DNA of 64,000 nt from Rattus norvegicus. Lineage: Eukaryota; Chordata; Mammalia; Rodentia; Muridae. The position numbers were made by a program, and so were the translations under genes. The notes under the pieces are model-generated. The model did not search any database, had not been told where the DNA came from, and saw only the letters and a list, made by a program, of their open reading frames with translations. The stretch covers positions 84,259,710 through 84,323,709 of the forward strand of contig NC_086020.1 of NCBI RefSeq assembly GCF_036323735.1, written 5' to 3'. Shown here piece by piece: positions 11,911 to 23,802 of the stretch (position 1 is the stretch's first letter; each line of letters starts with the position of its first letter).

Positions 11911-12450
11911 TGGTATATAGGAAGGCTACTGATTTTTGTGTCGTTTTTGTGTGCTTTGCTCAAAGTATTAGCCAGATCTAAGAATTTTCTATTGGGTCTT
12001 TAGTCTCTTACATCTCTCTCCTCTGCTCATAAAGATGTTTCCTTTCCATTTTGCCTTTGTCTCCCTTATGTTCCTTTCCAGTATTGTTGCTCTAGCAAAG
12101 ACTTTCAGGAACTGTGTTGCATATGAGCGGAGAAGTGAACGCATTATCTGTTCCTGATTTTGGTGAAAATCCTTTGATTTTCTCTATTTATATAATTGGG
12201 GTGTACATTCATCATAATAAGCCACTATTATGTTGAGACATAGTCCTGTTCCTAGTTTTTTTTTTTTTTGAGACTTTAGGTTAAGGGATTTTTGTTTTGT
12301 ATTTCTTTTTTCAAAAGTCCTTTTTGCATCATTGAGATAGTAGTGTGATTTCTGTCTTGAGCTTATCCAGAAATTTGTGCATTTTAAAGGCCTTTCCAAT
12401 TTAGTGGAATCAGTATATCTCACTGATTTCCTGAATATCCTTATCAAATA

Positions 12451-13439
12451 GAATGCCTCTTGTGAAAGCCTTTCTTGTACTTTCCATGGGAAGAAGTGGG
12501 CAAGGCAGGGTGGGATTGGACACTCAGGATAATGTCTGATAGTCCAGGAGAAAGGGCTATCTCTGGGTGTCTCATACCTGACCCTAGAGTGAAAAGTTGG
12601 TGCCAGTGAGTGTGAGAGCCCAGAACCCTGAGCTCTGATTCAGGACTGGCTTATTTGCAGATGAAAGGAACATTATCTGTAGGAATCAGCCAGCACTGAA
12701 GTGGCACGTCCAGGTCAGAGCAGGCAGAAAGCATCAGAAACACCCAGACAAACACTGAGTGACTCAGAACACAGCCCACAGCCAGGTGTGATGTTCATGA
12801 CTGTGCACAGCCCTCAGGACAATGCTGCAAACGTCAGCATGGGCTGCTTAGAGACAGAGCTTGCTCTCAACAAACTCATGCTACTCATGCAACATTTAGA
12901 AATTCAGATACCTTCTGAGTGTTAGGCCTCTGAGCTTAGTGGCTCAGCAGCTCTTACTCAGAGTCTCGGAGGAAGTTAATGTCAATACACATCCAGGGTC
13001 ACAATCATCTGGCGCTTTACTGGGGTTCCAGCATCTGTGTCCCAAATGGACAACCATGTGGCCAACAGGAGAGAACCCCTAATTCTGTGCTAGCGTTTTG
13101 CTAAGAGCCTCAGTTCTTCATCATGAGGCTTCTTGGTACTGGCCTCTCTTGGAGTCTCTGTGGATTGACAGAGGAGGGAAATTATGATGAAGGGAGGGAA
13201 AATGGGCAGCTTAGCATCAAGGTAGAAGCCATGTTTAGACAAATAAGTGATTGTTAGGAGTCCTGCCCACCTGCCTCACATATTTGGGTTGCAATTCTGG
13301 AGACAGTTTGTGGGCTAATCATCAGCCCTGAGCGCATTGTGAGGAGTTCCCTACCAAGGGCAAACTGCTTGGTCTGTGAGGTGTGTACTGTTAATCTTTG
13401 AAGGACCACTTGTTTGAATAAGGTTGTCTGAGGTAACAC
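12451..13439. other. Unassigned intergenic DNA
   Basis: No gene or clear repeat seen. A 74-codon frame at 12701-12925 has no family features. Confidence 0.5.
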
Positions 13440-14035
13440 CTGTGTTTCTGAAGTGTGTGTATCCTGTGCACATGTATGTACAGATGTGCATGTAGGTATG
13501 TGCATATGCATGTGGAGGCTCAGAGTCAATGTTGGGTATCTTTCCTTGATCACTCTCCACCTTTATCTTTTGAGATGGGTCTGTGGTGATTTGAATAGAA
13601 ATGACCCCCATAGATCCATAGGGAGTGAGTGGCACTATTAGGAGGGTGTGGCCTCATTGGAGTGAGTGTGGCTTGGTTGGAAGAAGAGTGTCACTAGTGG
13701 GTGGACTTTGAGGACTCAGTATGTTTCAGTTCTCTTCCTGCTACCTCTCCAGCACCATGTCTGCCTGCATGCTGCCAGGCTTCCCACCATGATGATTTAA
13801 GTGTTGCCTTGGTCATGGTGTCTCTTCACAACAATAAAACCCTAACTAAGGCAGACCTTTCACAGAATCTGAATCTCATCAGTTCAGCTATGCTGGCTCT
13901 GCCTGACTTTCCATAAGGCTGGAGTTACAGTCTGTCTCTTATGCCTAGATCTCTCTTTATGTGGGGTTTTCATATCCCGTCCTTGGTTTGCACAGCAAGC
14001 ACTTTACTTACAGAGCTATCTCCCCTGCTCCTGAA
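13440..14035 (-). mobile_element. Old tRNA-type SINE interrupted by family B repeat
   Basis: The antisense SINE halves are at about 13440-13581 and 13854-14035 (ending gcaagcactttacttacagagc). The family B repeat occupies 13582-13853. Confidence 0.6.
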
Positions 14036-14159
14036 ATCTTAAAAGTGCATGTTTTCTAGTCATGCCTACAGATCTCTGGATGACAGCTATCTTTGCTTGG
14101 ACTTCACACATGTACAGACTAGCTTGCTTCTGAGAAGGATGACAATTTCCACAGCTACC

Positions 14160-14540
14160 CAGTCCCAGCTCCTGATATGTAGCAGATTCCTTCGTTAAGA
14201 CCCACCTGAGAACTTCTAAAGAAGGCTCTTTAGACTCTCTGAAGTAAACAATTCAAAACTGCAGGAAATCCCTGAAATGACCATATCACAAGACCCCTGA
14301 CCCCAAGGTCAGATAAGCAGTAAGGACTGTTGAAGAGATTCAGATAAGATTAACTGCCTGCCAGAGACTTTCCAGCCAGTTGAGCTGTCTACAGTGAGCT
14401 CTGGAGTTCAGCTTTTATGAGCTGTCCGTTACTCATGGCTGGGTGGGCTTCGATGACACAGCTGCTTCGGGGTTATTTCCGACCCTATAAATAACCTCAC
14501 CCAATAAACTCATTGCCAGAGGACTTTGGTGACATCCTAT
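14160..14540 (+). mobile_element. ERV LTR copy 2
   Basis: LTR-like block with cttttatgagctgtc, ggtgggctt, ccctataaataacctc and AATAAA at 14504. Related to 10190-10570. Confidence 0.6.
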
Positions 14541-15867
14541 TTTGCTCTGTCATTGTTTCTCTATTGTGAAGAGACACTTGTTCATGCCTCACCCAGGTAT
14601 TGTGCCAGTGTCCCCATCAGCATTTTGAAGCAACGGGAGGAAATTGTCAAACCCCAACATTTTTATTTGAATGTGTCCTCACTAAGAACCTGGTACATCT
14701 GCTTTTCTCTCTGGGGCTGCAGCAGACAACACTAAGTAGTGTCCTGGCAGACTTGAGAAGATCTGTTTTTGGCATTTCTTTTTTTTTTTTTTTTTTTTTT
14801 TTTCTTCATGTCAAGCCAGAAGAGGAAGAGAGTCTCTGGTTTCTTTATTGACCAAACTATATATCCCATGTACACCACTTAGCAGGTATCTGCAAAGCAC
14901 AGTCTGTTTTTTGCATTTCTAACAGCCTTGCCTTGGTTTCCAGCAAGCACCAGAAACCTGTTGAGGCTGTCCAAGTCTTTAAGCCACTCTCAACAGTCTT
15001 TTCCCGGTTCCAAAGCCTCTTCCACATGTGAGGTTTTGTAAAAGCAACACCTACTTCAGGTACCAATAGTCACAAAAATGTAGCCAAAAAAGATACACTT
15101 AGTTTATTGTTGCATAGTTTGTGAAACTGTCAGGTCTCGGGGAATGGCTTGGCTGGGTGATACTGACTCAGCATCTCTCCTGAAGGTGAGAGCTTGGGTT
15201 GCGGTTAGACACATTCTGTGTCATATAAGGCCTTCCATGGGACCACTCAGAGCATGGCAGCTACTTTCCTAGAGTAGATATGTGACCAGTGGAGGTAGGG
15301 AGAAAAGAAGAGAGGTTGTCGGGTGGGCGCAATAAATGCCCACCTCCATGCCAGTCCTGCAGGCTGCAGGGCTTCCTGGTTGCCTCCCTGAAGCTTCTCC
15401 GTGTAAGTGGAAATAGAGGAGATGGGGATGCTTCCCTTCAGGCACTTTTCCTGGGATACCCTGATGCACTAAAGTGCAGCTTCGATTTTGTTCCAGTTTC
15501 TCTGAAGAGGTCGTTCAGAGAAAATTCTTTTGCTAACCTTTGGATGAAGGGCGACGTTCTTCACAGCAGCCCGCAGTCAGCAGTTTGATTTAACTTTGCC
15601 CTCCCTCGTTTATTAACTCAGCTTGGACTCATTGGCCCTTGGAATTTGGTTCCTTATTTCCTAGTGAAAAATCAAAACATCTTTGCAAGAGCAACTTGCA
15701 GCAGCTGCTGACTTGATGCTCACCCGGCTGGGAGAGCGAGCTCATCAGAATGAAACTGGCATCTACTTTAAGCAGTCTTAGTTAAATATTCCCTGTGGGA
15801 TGGGTTTCCAGTGGAGTCTGAAGTGAAGTAGCTGATGCTGGGAAGTTGTTCCCCCACCCACTCCCAT
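14541..15867. other. Unassigned intergenic DNA
   Basis: A poly-T run lies at 14779-14803. Otherwise this is unique-looking sequence with no supported gene. Confidence 0.5.
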
Positions 15868-15948
15868 CTCCCTCTGTCTCTGTCTGTCTCTGTCTCTCTC
15901 TCTCTCTCTGTATCTGTCTGTCTGTCTGTGTGTCTCTCCCTCTGGAAA
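15868..15948. repeat. (CT)n/(CTGT)n microsatellite
   Basis: Imperfect tctc and tctg repeats. Confidence 0.9.
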
Positions 15949-16049
15949 GATTTTGTGACTATGGCTGGTCTTCAGTTCATTCTAGGTGGTAATACACTGG
16001 CGGCTTGTCCTTACTATTCAGATGTTTAAAAATAAGACATTGGGTCTAT

Positions 16050-16138
16050 TTAGTGAGTTCCAGGACAGCCAGGTCTACACAGTGAGACTCTGTCTCAAAA
16101 ACACAAACACACAAGGCCCTGGGTTTGGTCCCCAGCTC

Positions 16139-16176
<38 letters not shown>

Positions 16177-16310
16177 AAAAAAAAACCAAAACAAAACAAA
16201 AAAAAAAAAACCCAAAAAACAAAAAACAAAATAAAAAAAATCACACACACAAACAACAAACCAACAAAACAAAACAAACAACAACAACCAAAACAAAACC
16301 TAAAACATGC
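16050..16310 (+). mobile_element. B1 3' end fused to ID 3' end with long A-rich tail
   Basis: B1 3' words (gttccaggacagccaggtctac) run into the last third of an ID element (aaggccctgggtttggtcc), then about 165 nt of A-rich sequence with C, AAC and CACA interruptions. A frame translated as poly-Lys/Phe here is not a gene. Confidence 0.7.
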
Positions 16311-17589
16311 CTATTCTCTATTTGAGGCAAGTCTCAAGGCAGTATGTAACTCGGCTCCAGACGTTTCAGACTAGAATATGAACCACTCTGTTTGAAGGTG
16401 GTGAAGAGACGCTTCTCCACACATAGACCCATACCCTAGGTTGGGTGAGTTACATGACAAACTCTTTGTAGGGCACTAACACACTAACACACTCAGAATG
16501 GAGATCCTCCCCAAGAGCTACCTCTCAGTCCCCTCACAGTGAGAGTTAGGATCAGTATCTGAATGGGATGTGTAGAAGACACAGATGAGTAGAAATCCAT
16601 TTGAAGGAAATGCATCCACTATGGTGGGACAGTTTGGCCATGTGTCCCCTGTTGTACACTGAGCCATATTTTGTAGAATTTCCTTTGTTTGTGTGTTTCC
16701 AGTTTGAGGGAGATGGAATGTGCTCTCCCAGTGATGGAGGGTAAAAGGCTGTATGTGGTTGGTCTGTAGAGCTCCCTGCTAGTGCTGTTTTGCTAACTCA
16801 CTCTCCTAATATGAGAATCATCTCTGCATGAGTGCGTGAGGTTAATTTCATGAAGAACAGCTCTGGGTCTCTAAAGGACATGCTCAGCACCACAGTGAGA
16901 AATAGGAAGGACAAATACAGGGTTCTGTCCATCAGGTTTCACTGACTCATGCTTCTCACCAACTCTCTGCTTTGTGTGTCAACCTTGGCCTTTAACACTG
17001 GATGTGGTTACCTAGCAACACTTCACAGCCAGCTGGTGTAACTAAGCTGAAACCCTGCAATGACAGTGTGTGCATATGCTCAGTTTCTCAGGTTCATCAG
17101 AGATGAGAAGCTCTTAGGGCTTGCAGTTTAGTCAGCCTTCCCAGGGGAGAGTGTAAGGACCAAATCCTGTGTAATTCTCTCATTTTGCAGTTATGGGGAC
17201 AAGTGCAAAGAAAGGGTCATTTTGTTAGGTTGCCTAGAGAGGGAGCAGGAGAATCCTCAGTGATGACTCATGTGAAGAGCAGACTTTCCTCAACCAGAAA
17301 AAGGTCCAGAAGCCCAGTTATAGGAGAGGGCTTCTCCCCATTACACTTTACTCATCCCTTCACCACAGGCTAGCAAATTGTGGCAAGGCAGAGTCCTGAG
17401 AATATAACATCCCATCTATTAATAACAGTGTCATTAAATCAGAGACTAATACTGAGGCTTAAGGAACTAAATTTAGCAAATAGAGAAAAATGATATGTAA
17501 TTAGTCATATCTATTATTTTCTCATCTACACAGTTTCAAAGATGTTGAACAATACTTAGAAAAAGTGTTACTTGTCTTTTATAATGCAA
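16311..17589. other. Unassigned intergenic DNA
   Basis: No gene or young repeat recognised. Confidence 0.5.
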
Positions 17590-17790
17590 CAGTGTCTCTT
17601 GTAACTCAGGCTGGCCTCAAAGGTGACAATGTAGCCAAGGAAGGTTTTGAACTTTTTCTTGGCCACCATCTCCTGAGTGCTGGGTCATGGGAGTAGACCA
17701 ACATTCCTGATTTTATTATGCAGTACTGGGAAGTCCATCCCAGGGTTTTGCCCATGTCAGGCAAGCACTCTACCAACTGAGTTACAGTCA
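17590..17790 (-). mobile_element. B4-like SINE
   Basis: Antisense, ending gcaagcactctaccaactgag. Confidence 0.55.
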
Positions 17791-17879
17791 CAGTACTTGA
17801 AAACACTTAGAACGTTTGAGCATTCTATTCCCCGATTACTAGTCCACCTGCATCCTTGGGAGTGCTTTCTTCTTATTTT

Positions 17880-18037
17880 ATTTATTTACTTACTTATTTT
17901 GAAACAGGGTGACATTAAATAGCTCTGGCTATCCTAGAGTTTACTATGTAGACCAGGACGGCCTCAGACTCACAGATGTCTGCCTGACTCTACCTCCCAG
18001 GTGCTGGGATTAAAGCTCTGAACCACTGCACCTGGTC
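17880..18037 (-). mobile_element. B1 SINE
   Basis: Antisense B1 (tgtagaccaggacggcctc, gtgctgggattaaagc). Confidence 0.85.
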
Positions 18038-18039
18038 CG

Positions 18040-18207
18040 CTCTCCTCCTCCTCTCCTCCTCCTCCTCCCCTCCTCCTCCTCCTCTCCTCCTCCTCCTCTC
18101 CTCCTCCCCTCCTCCTCCTCCTTCTCCTCCTTTTTTCCCATTTATTTATTTATTCCTTTTTTCCATTTATTTATTTATTCTTTTTTTCCATTTATTTATT
18201 TATTCAC
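18040..18207. repeat. (CCT)n tract followed by three copies of a T-rich unit
   Basis: About 90 nt of imperfect CTCCTC pyrimidine tract, then three near-identical units with ttttttcc, catttatttatttattc at 18131-18207. Confidence 0.9.
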
Positions 18208-18625
18208 TTTAAATCCTGATTGTGGCCCCCCTCCTAGTCTCTCCCAGCCCCTCCCCCACAAACCCCTCCTCAAAGAAGGGGGAGTCCCCCCTCCCATTAT
18301 CATCCCACCCTGGTACATCTAGTCACTGCATCCTCTCTCACTGAGGCTAGACAAGGCAGCCCAGTTAAGGAAACAGAATCCACAGGCAGGCAGACAACAG
18401 AGTCAGAGATAGTCCCCACTCCAGTTTTTAGGGGACCCACATGAAGACCAAGCTGAACATTTGTTACCTTTGTGTGGGTGCCTAGGCCCAGCCCATCCTT
18501 GCTCTTTGGTTGATGGTGGTCCAATCTCTGGGAACCCCCAAGGGTTGTCTAGGTTAGTTGACTCTGATGGTCTTCCCATGCAGTCCCTATCCCTTCTGGG
18601 TTCCTCAATCCACTTTCTTCCTCCC
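18208..18625 (-). mobile_element. Older L1 (Lx-type) 3' UTR
   Basis: Antisense words such as gagatagtccccactccag and acccacatgaagaccaagct, typical of murid L1 3' UTRs. Confidence 0.6.
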
Positions 18626-18715
18626 CCTCCCCCTCCCCTCCCCCTCTCCCTCTCCCCCCTCTTCCTCCTCCTTCTTCTTCATACACTGTATCTATTTCTG
18701 GTTCTTAAAAAAGAA

Positions 18716-18950
18716 AAATGAAGGACTGGAAAACAGCTCAGTGGTTAAGAGCACTTCCTCTTCCAGAGGTTCCAAGTTTGGTTCCCAAAACCCACATGGT
18801 AGCTCACAACTGGAGTCTGTAATTGCAGTCCAGGGCATCTGACACCCTCTTCAGACCTTGGAGGGCATCAGACAACCACATGGTCCACATCACACATACA
18901 TGCATACATACTACATACATACATACATACATACATACATACATCATACA
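18716..18950 (+). mobile_element. B2 SINE with (CATA)n tail
   Basis: B2 body (cagctcagtggttaagagca, ccacatggtagctcacaac) then CATA repeats at about 18896-18948. Confidence 0.85.
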
Positions 18951-19356
18951 TGTGTCAGGTCCCAAAGAAACTCAGGACAAATGGCTGGCTATTACTTCTG
19001 CCTCTTCTCGCCCCACCTACTACCTAAAGCTCTCCAGCATGGAGGCTGCTTCCCTCCCCCCAGCTTCCTTTTCCAGTGTAGCTCTACCATTACAGCCACG
19101 CACTCTCTTGGTTCTTTCCCTCTTCCCTTGGTTCTCTTGGCTTTTTCCTCTCTTGTCCCGCCCCTCCTTGCTCCCTCTCTTCTCTCCTCTCATGGCCCGG
19201 TCTTTTCTGCTAGCTATGGTCAGTCTGGACGATCGATCTATAACTCCAATCCCAGGGTTCACTGCCCTCTCTGGTTCTCAAAGGGGCACCAGGCATGCAG
19301 ACATACATATAGGCAAAAGACTATACACATAACATAAAATTTAAAAAGTAAAAAAT

Positions 19357-19545
19357 AGGGACTGGGGAGATGACTTGGTGGTTAAGAGCATTGGCTCTTC
19401 TTCCAAAGTACCTGGATTCAATTCCCAGCACCCACATGGCATCTCACAACTGTCTCCACTCGAACAAACATACATGCAGGCAGAACAGCAATGTACATAA
19501 ATTAGAAATAAATAAATTTTAAAAATTAAAAAATAAATAAATGAA
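19357..19545 (+). mobile_element. B2 SINE
   Basis: Body gggagatgacttggtggtta and an A-rich tail. A B2 3' half also lies at about 19262-19352. The segment 18960-19260 between B2 parts is unidentified. Confidence 0.8.
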
Positions 19546-22089
19546 AACAAAAACACAACTAAACCCCCTTCAGACACACCGAAACAAATAAAAAAACATT
19601 AAAAAAAACCCTCCATCTTAGAGAAACTGTTTTGTTTTGTTTGCTTTTGTGGAACACTGAAGGGCACCCTCTTATTCCATTGTACACATCTTTTGACGGT
19701 TTCAGAAACAGGGAGAGCAATCCTGTCCACCAGAGACTTTCAAAGGAGCTCATGGGCTTTGGATTCCATCCATCTTTCTCAGCGGAGACACTTTTTTTTT
19801 TTTTTTTTTTCCCATTGGTTTGCCCTGAGGACAAACGCTGCCCAGAGCAAGGCCTCGAGCCAGCACCCACATCTTTAAGAGACAGAACCGGAAAATTAAG
19901 ATGGTTTCACTGGCCTTGCCTGAGAGTGTTGGGGGAAGGTTGGGACAAAAGGAAGCTGTTGTCCTTCCATCTTCTTTTCTCAAGGTTTTCTTTCCTTCCT
20001 CGCAGACAAACAACCCGAGGCACATGAAGAGAATATGTAAGAGTGTGTGTGTTTGGAGGGTAGGGGAGAGGTAAGTACACAAATATAGTAGCTTATTCCT
20101 TGAAATAGCCCGATTGCGACTGACCACAGAGAAGTACGTGTCCGGGTAGACAGGCCCAGGGCATTGTGCCAGGCTCCCTTTCTACCTCCTCAGGGCCTTT
20201 GTTTCCCTCCTATCACCACTCTTCCCACCCTGCCCTCTTGCCTCCATCTCGGAGCCAGCCACTTCTCAGTCCTTGCGGACCTGCCCCTCCCCCGGGTTTT
20301 CCCGGGAATTCAGGACACTGTCACAGCGTCCACTTCCCCTGCAGACTGAGACTCCTCCCTCCTTCTGCATGTCCCTCCCTACCGGGTCAGCTCCAGGGCG
20401 TTTGCCTCCTGCTGACTTGCTCTTCACCATTAGACAAGGTAGGTGCCGGTCACTGGGGACAGACAAGCCTGCTGGACCTTGCTTGTGGGTTTGCAAGAAA
20501 GCAAAGGACGTTTGCAGGTGCAGACATGAGGCACTTAAAATTCTATCTTCCAAAATGAACTGCCATATATATTGTCCTGGCAAAAAGGCAAGGGCCACAA
20601 TGTGAGCCAGCCCTAGGTACCCACCTTTACTTCTGAGTATATTTTTCTGTAGTTATTCAGATGTTAGCTTTTTAAAACAGCGAAGAGCTTGTGGTCAAAT
20701 AGTGTTCTTGAGAAGAACCGTTCTTCCCTGCCCTTAAATACTATTTTTAGGCTGGGCGTTTTGATTGTATTGGTTTGTTTGTTTGTTTGTTTGTTTGTGA
20801 ACATGGAGCTGTGAACAAACTGAGCATATTTAGTATATTTGCATTAAATTCAGTAATGTCTGGCAGCAGCCCTTCTGGGTGCGTAGAAGCAGAGAGGTGC
20901 TGTCATATAAGAATATGACATCCTAGATGGTGGGTCGATCTTGCCAAGACAGACAGTGTGGTTTTACGCCCCATGGCCACTGGGTCTGGCCCAGGCCCTA
21001 AAGAGACTGGCCGATGCAGTTTATATCCACTTGCTGACAGAAAAGGCCACCTGTTGTTTTCAGAGACAGTTTAAAACAAGGTGGTCAGAGTGGAGCCCTG
21101 TGCACACACAGGACAGCCTGTTGGGCCTGCAACAGAGAGAACAGGCCAGAGGCATGGCAGTGATTGACATGTTTAAAGAGGTCTCTATGTGCTCCTTAGA
21201 TTTAGCTTCCTACTTAATGCTGTGGAAATGCGTGCTAAACCATGGACCTTATGCAAATTGCACACATGGTCAGGAAAACTAAGTAGCTGGAGGAGGGACA
21301 GCAGAATCACCCATGGCTAGGAGTTGGCTCTGCCTTCCCCAGGGCAGGACTCAAAATCAGGTGCAGTGAAGTTTCTATAACCTTTAACCTGGCAAGCTGC
21401 CAGCCCCTCCCTCTCGAACACCAGTTTTCTACAGGATCAAACTTGCCCTTGCACTCTGAGCCCAGGTCTATGATTCCTATTTGCAGGTACTTCCTGCTGC
21501 AATCCTGTTTGTGCCCTGAGCTTGTTGAGGTTTTTTTTTTTTTAATTTTTTCTTTTTTGTTTTTGGTTTTTTTTTTTCTTCTTCTCCTATTTCTTTTGGA
21601 CAACTTCATTGTGTGATCGGACTTCTGAGCTACGCAAATCCTCAGAGCTTCAAATCAGGAAAACTATACTTGGAGACATGCTCTATGACTGTGTCTGACT
21701 TCCAGAGAGCAGGGAAAGTGATAGAGTTCTACTCCTGAAAGACTGTTTTCCACAAAAGATGAACATTCACCCAGGTGTAAACAACCGAGGGTTTGTGATA
21801 GTCATGACAGAGGGGACGGATGTCCTAGCTGACTCAAAAAAAGTTGTCAGAAAGTGCAGACCTATGTGCAGCAAGGGAAGACCCCAGGGAGATGCCTATG
21901 ACAAAGGAGATATGGGAAATCCTTGGAGAGGTTGAGGGAGCCCTTGAAATTTGCACATCACACCTATAATAGGAATCCTCAGAGTTTTATTTTGAAAAAC
22001 CTAGACTGTGCTCAAGCTCCCTGTGCAGCCAGGGGCAGCCTTGACCTTTTCACCCTTCATCTTCTCAGTGTTCAGATTACAGGTCTATC
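19546..22089. other. Mostly unique DNA with candidate CMBL 5' exon
   Basis: It contains T-runs (19792-19810, 21530-21580), a (GTTT)n at 20776-20800 and the GC-rich candidate at 20200-20439. No coding gene is supported by the remaining frames. Confidence 0.45.
20200..20439 (+). promoter_or_regulatory. Candidate CMBL 5' exon/promoter
   Basis: This is a locally GC-rich, repeat-free block with several CpGs. It has a strong donor-like site (acaag then gtaggt) after position 20439. A pyrimidine-rich acceptor-like ctgcag ends at 20345, so a small internal non-coding exon 20346-20439 is also possible. CMBL in human and mouse is known to span roughly 25-30 kb with a non-coding 5' exon, which would put it near here. 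No transcript evidence is visible, so this is inference only. Confidence 0.3.
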
Positions 22090-22195
22090 TCTCCATGCCC
22101 TATTTGGGGGTCTGGAGATTGAGCCCAGGGTTTCACGAATGCCAGATGAGCACTCCCTCCTCCAGCAGAGTGACCCCAGCCCACCTGGTTCTTGG
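22090..22195 (-). mobile_element. B4/ID-like SINE relic
   Basis: Antisense tRNA-type end (gagattgagcccagggtttc). Confidence 0.5.
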
Positions 22196-22199
22196 CCTT

Positions 22200-23735
22200 G
22201 TAATTTATAGGGATTTGCCTGTGAGAGGCAGGCTGGTAGGAGCAACAGATGTCCTACTACAGGAGAAAGCCTGTGATTTATATATTTGCAGTATCTCCCA
22301 TGAACGATTATGGGGGAAATCTAGCATTCTCTGTCAATAGCCATTACACCCTTGCCAGAAGACATTATCATCAGGGTGTCCTTCTTAGGACAATGGTACC
22401 ACAACGAACTCCCTGACTTTAGGAGGCTCTGCCAGTGGGGATTATGGACCTGCTCTAAGGGTGGATGTAGCCTCAAACACACAGTTAATGAGCCTGCCCC
22501 AACCTGAGAGGAACAGAAAGCCTGCCAGTCCTATGAAAGACCTGATATTGTGCAGAAGAAACCACGCCTCAATGCAGAGTGCCCTTTCTCTGTGGCTCAC
22601 TCTCCGGCCTTATTCCGTGTATTTGCATTTTGCAATTCTTTGTAGGTCATGGGCTACTGGTAGGCTGATAGATTTCCAAACAATGTCCTGCCTGTTATAA
22701 TTAATCTCCTTCCTGCTTCCATTGAGAAGAAACTTTGTATCCATGTGAACTTCATCTCACCTTCTGGAGGGCTTGTATTCCAGCCAGTTGCAGCATCTCC
22801 CCCTTTCTCTCCTGTCACCCCAGGTGTGAACTTACTGTGAACTACGGCTATGGCAGAGTACGGAATGTTCTTCCCACAGGTGGACTTCTAGAAAGAATTG
22901 CATAAAGTATTCTAAGCAAATGTACCCCCAAAGCAAGGACATGAAGGGACGTCCTGGCATGTCCACGTTATGTTTGTAGGAAAGGAAAAGAAAGGCCTGG
23001 GAGGAATATTCTAGGCTCTTTTTGCATGACTAAAGGTGGTAAGATATAGCACCAGAGGCCTTTCCTTGTCCTTTATTTGCTTAAGCTAACCATAAATGTC
23101 ACCTCATGTTTTGTTTGCTTTAGTAATCTTGAGCGGGCGCTTTGTACTCCTTTGAGCTTGGAGACCTGAAGTCCCATGATTTGTTCCCACTCAGATCATT
23201 TGATCCTGGAGACTTAGCCTCAGGGGCCACAGGGCCCATGGATCATTTTTAGTCTGTATAGGAGTGAGGTCTTTGCTTTATCCTGAAGCTCGCCTTCTAG
23301 AAAATGTATCATGGGGAAAAGCAAAAATCCTGGAGGCAGACCCAGAAAACACGGGCTGCCAAGGGTCAAGCATGTATTCTTGATTCTTAGCCTGAACCCC
23401 CACAGGCCTGTCCGTGGGTAGAAACTGCTTGCCCTGTCCAGAGTACACTTGGCTCCTGCTTCTTAGACTGGGCTCAGCGGTTGAGACCATGTGAAAGAGC
23501 TGGGCAGGACTCCAGCCTTCCACATGTGGCGTTCTTGGGCCTATGTTGGCTCTACCCCATTCTGTGGGAGAAAAACCTTGGCTCTCCTGGATGTAAAAAT
23601 TCCTTTTGTAATTGGAGCTCGAGTCGGAAAAGCCTGTTGCCAGCACCTTCGAAGGGACTAGATTCCTTTGGGTCTTCCCAGCAGAGTCCAGGTAAGAGAC
23701 TAGCTCATGGAACCACTTCGTTCTTTTTCTTCTTT
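22200..23735. other. Unassigned intergenic or 5' intron DNA
   Basis: No gene or clear repeat recognised. The 159-codon minus frame at 23278-23757 shows no family motif. Confidence 0.45.
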
Positions 23736-23802
23736 TGTTTTGAGATAGGTTGCTCACGATCTCTTACCCAGGCTGGCTTCCAAGCCAACTTGTAATCTTT
23801 GT

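Larger units (their letters stand above)
11190..12450 (-). mobile_element. Old L1 ORF2 relic split by two insertions
   Basis: Antisense L1 ORF2 words (ctttgatttctttcttcagt at about 11230; ggaaggctactgatttttgt at about 11920) continue on both sides of a B3 SINE (11398-11537) and a rodent repeat (11576-11910). Many stops are present. Confidence 0.7.

Noticed and set aside
16075..16325. Poly-Lys and poly-Phe frames
   Set aside because: They are translations of an A-rich SINE tail.
18823..19337. Two overlapping plus-strand frames of 159-169 codons
   Set aside because: They run across a B2 tail, a CATA microsatellite and low-complexity DNA, and show no conserved protein.
23278..23757. 159-codon minus-strand frame
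   Set aside because: No motif, no splice or promoter support, and composition like the flanking non-coding DNA.
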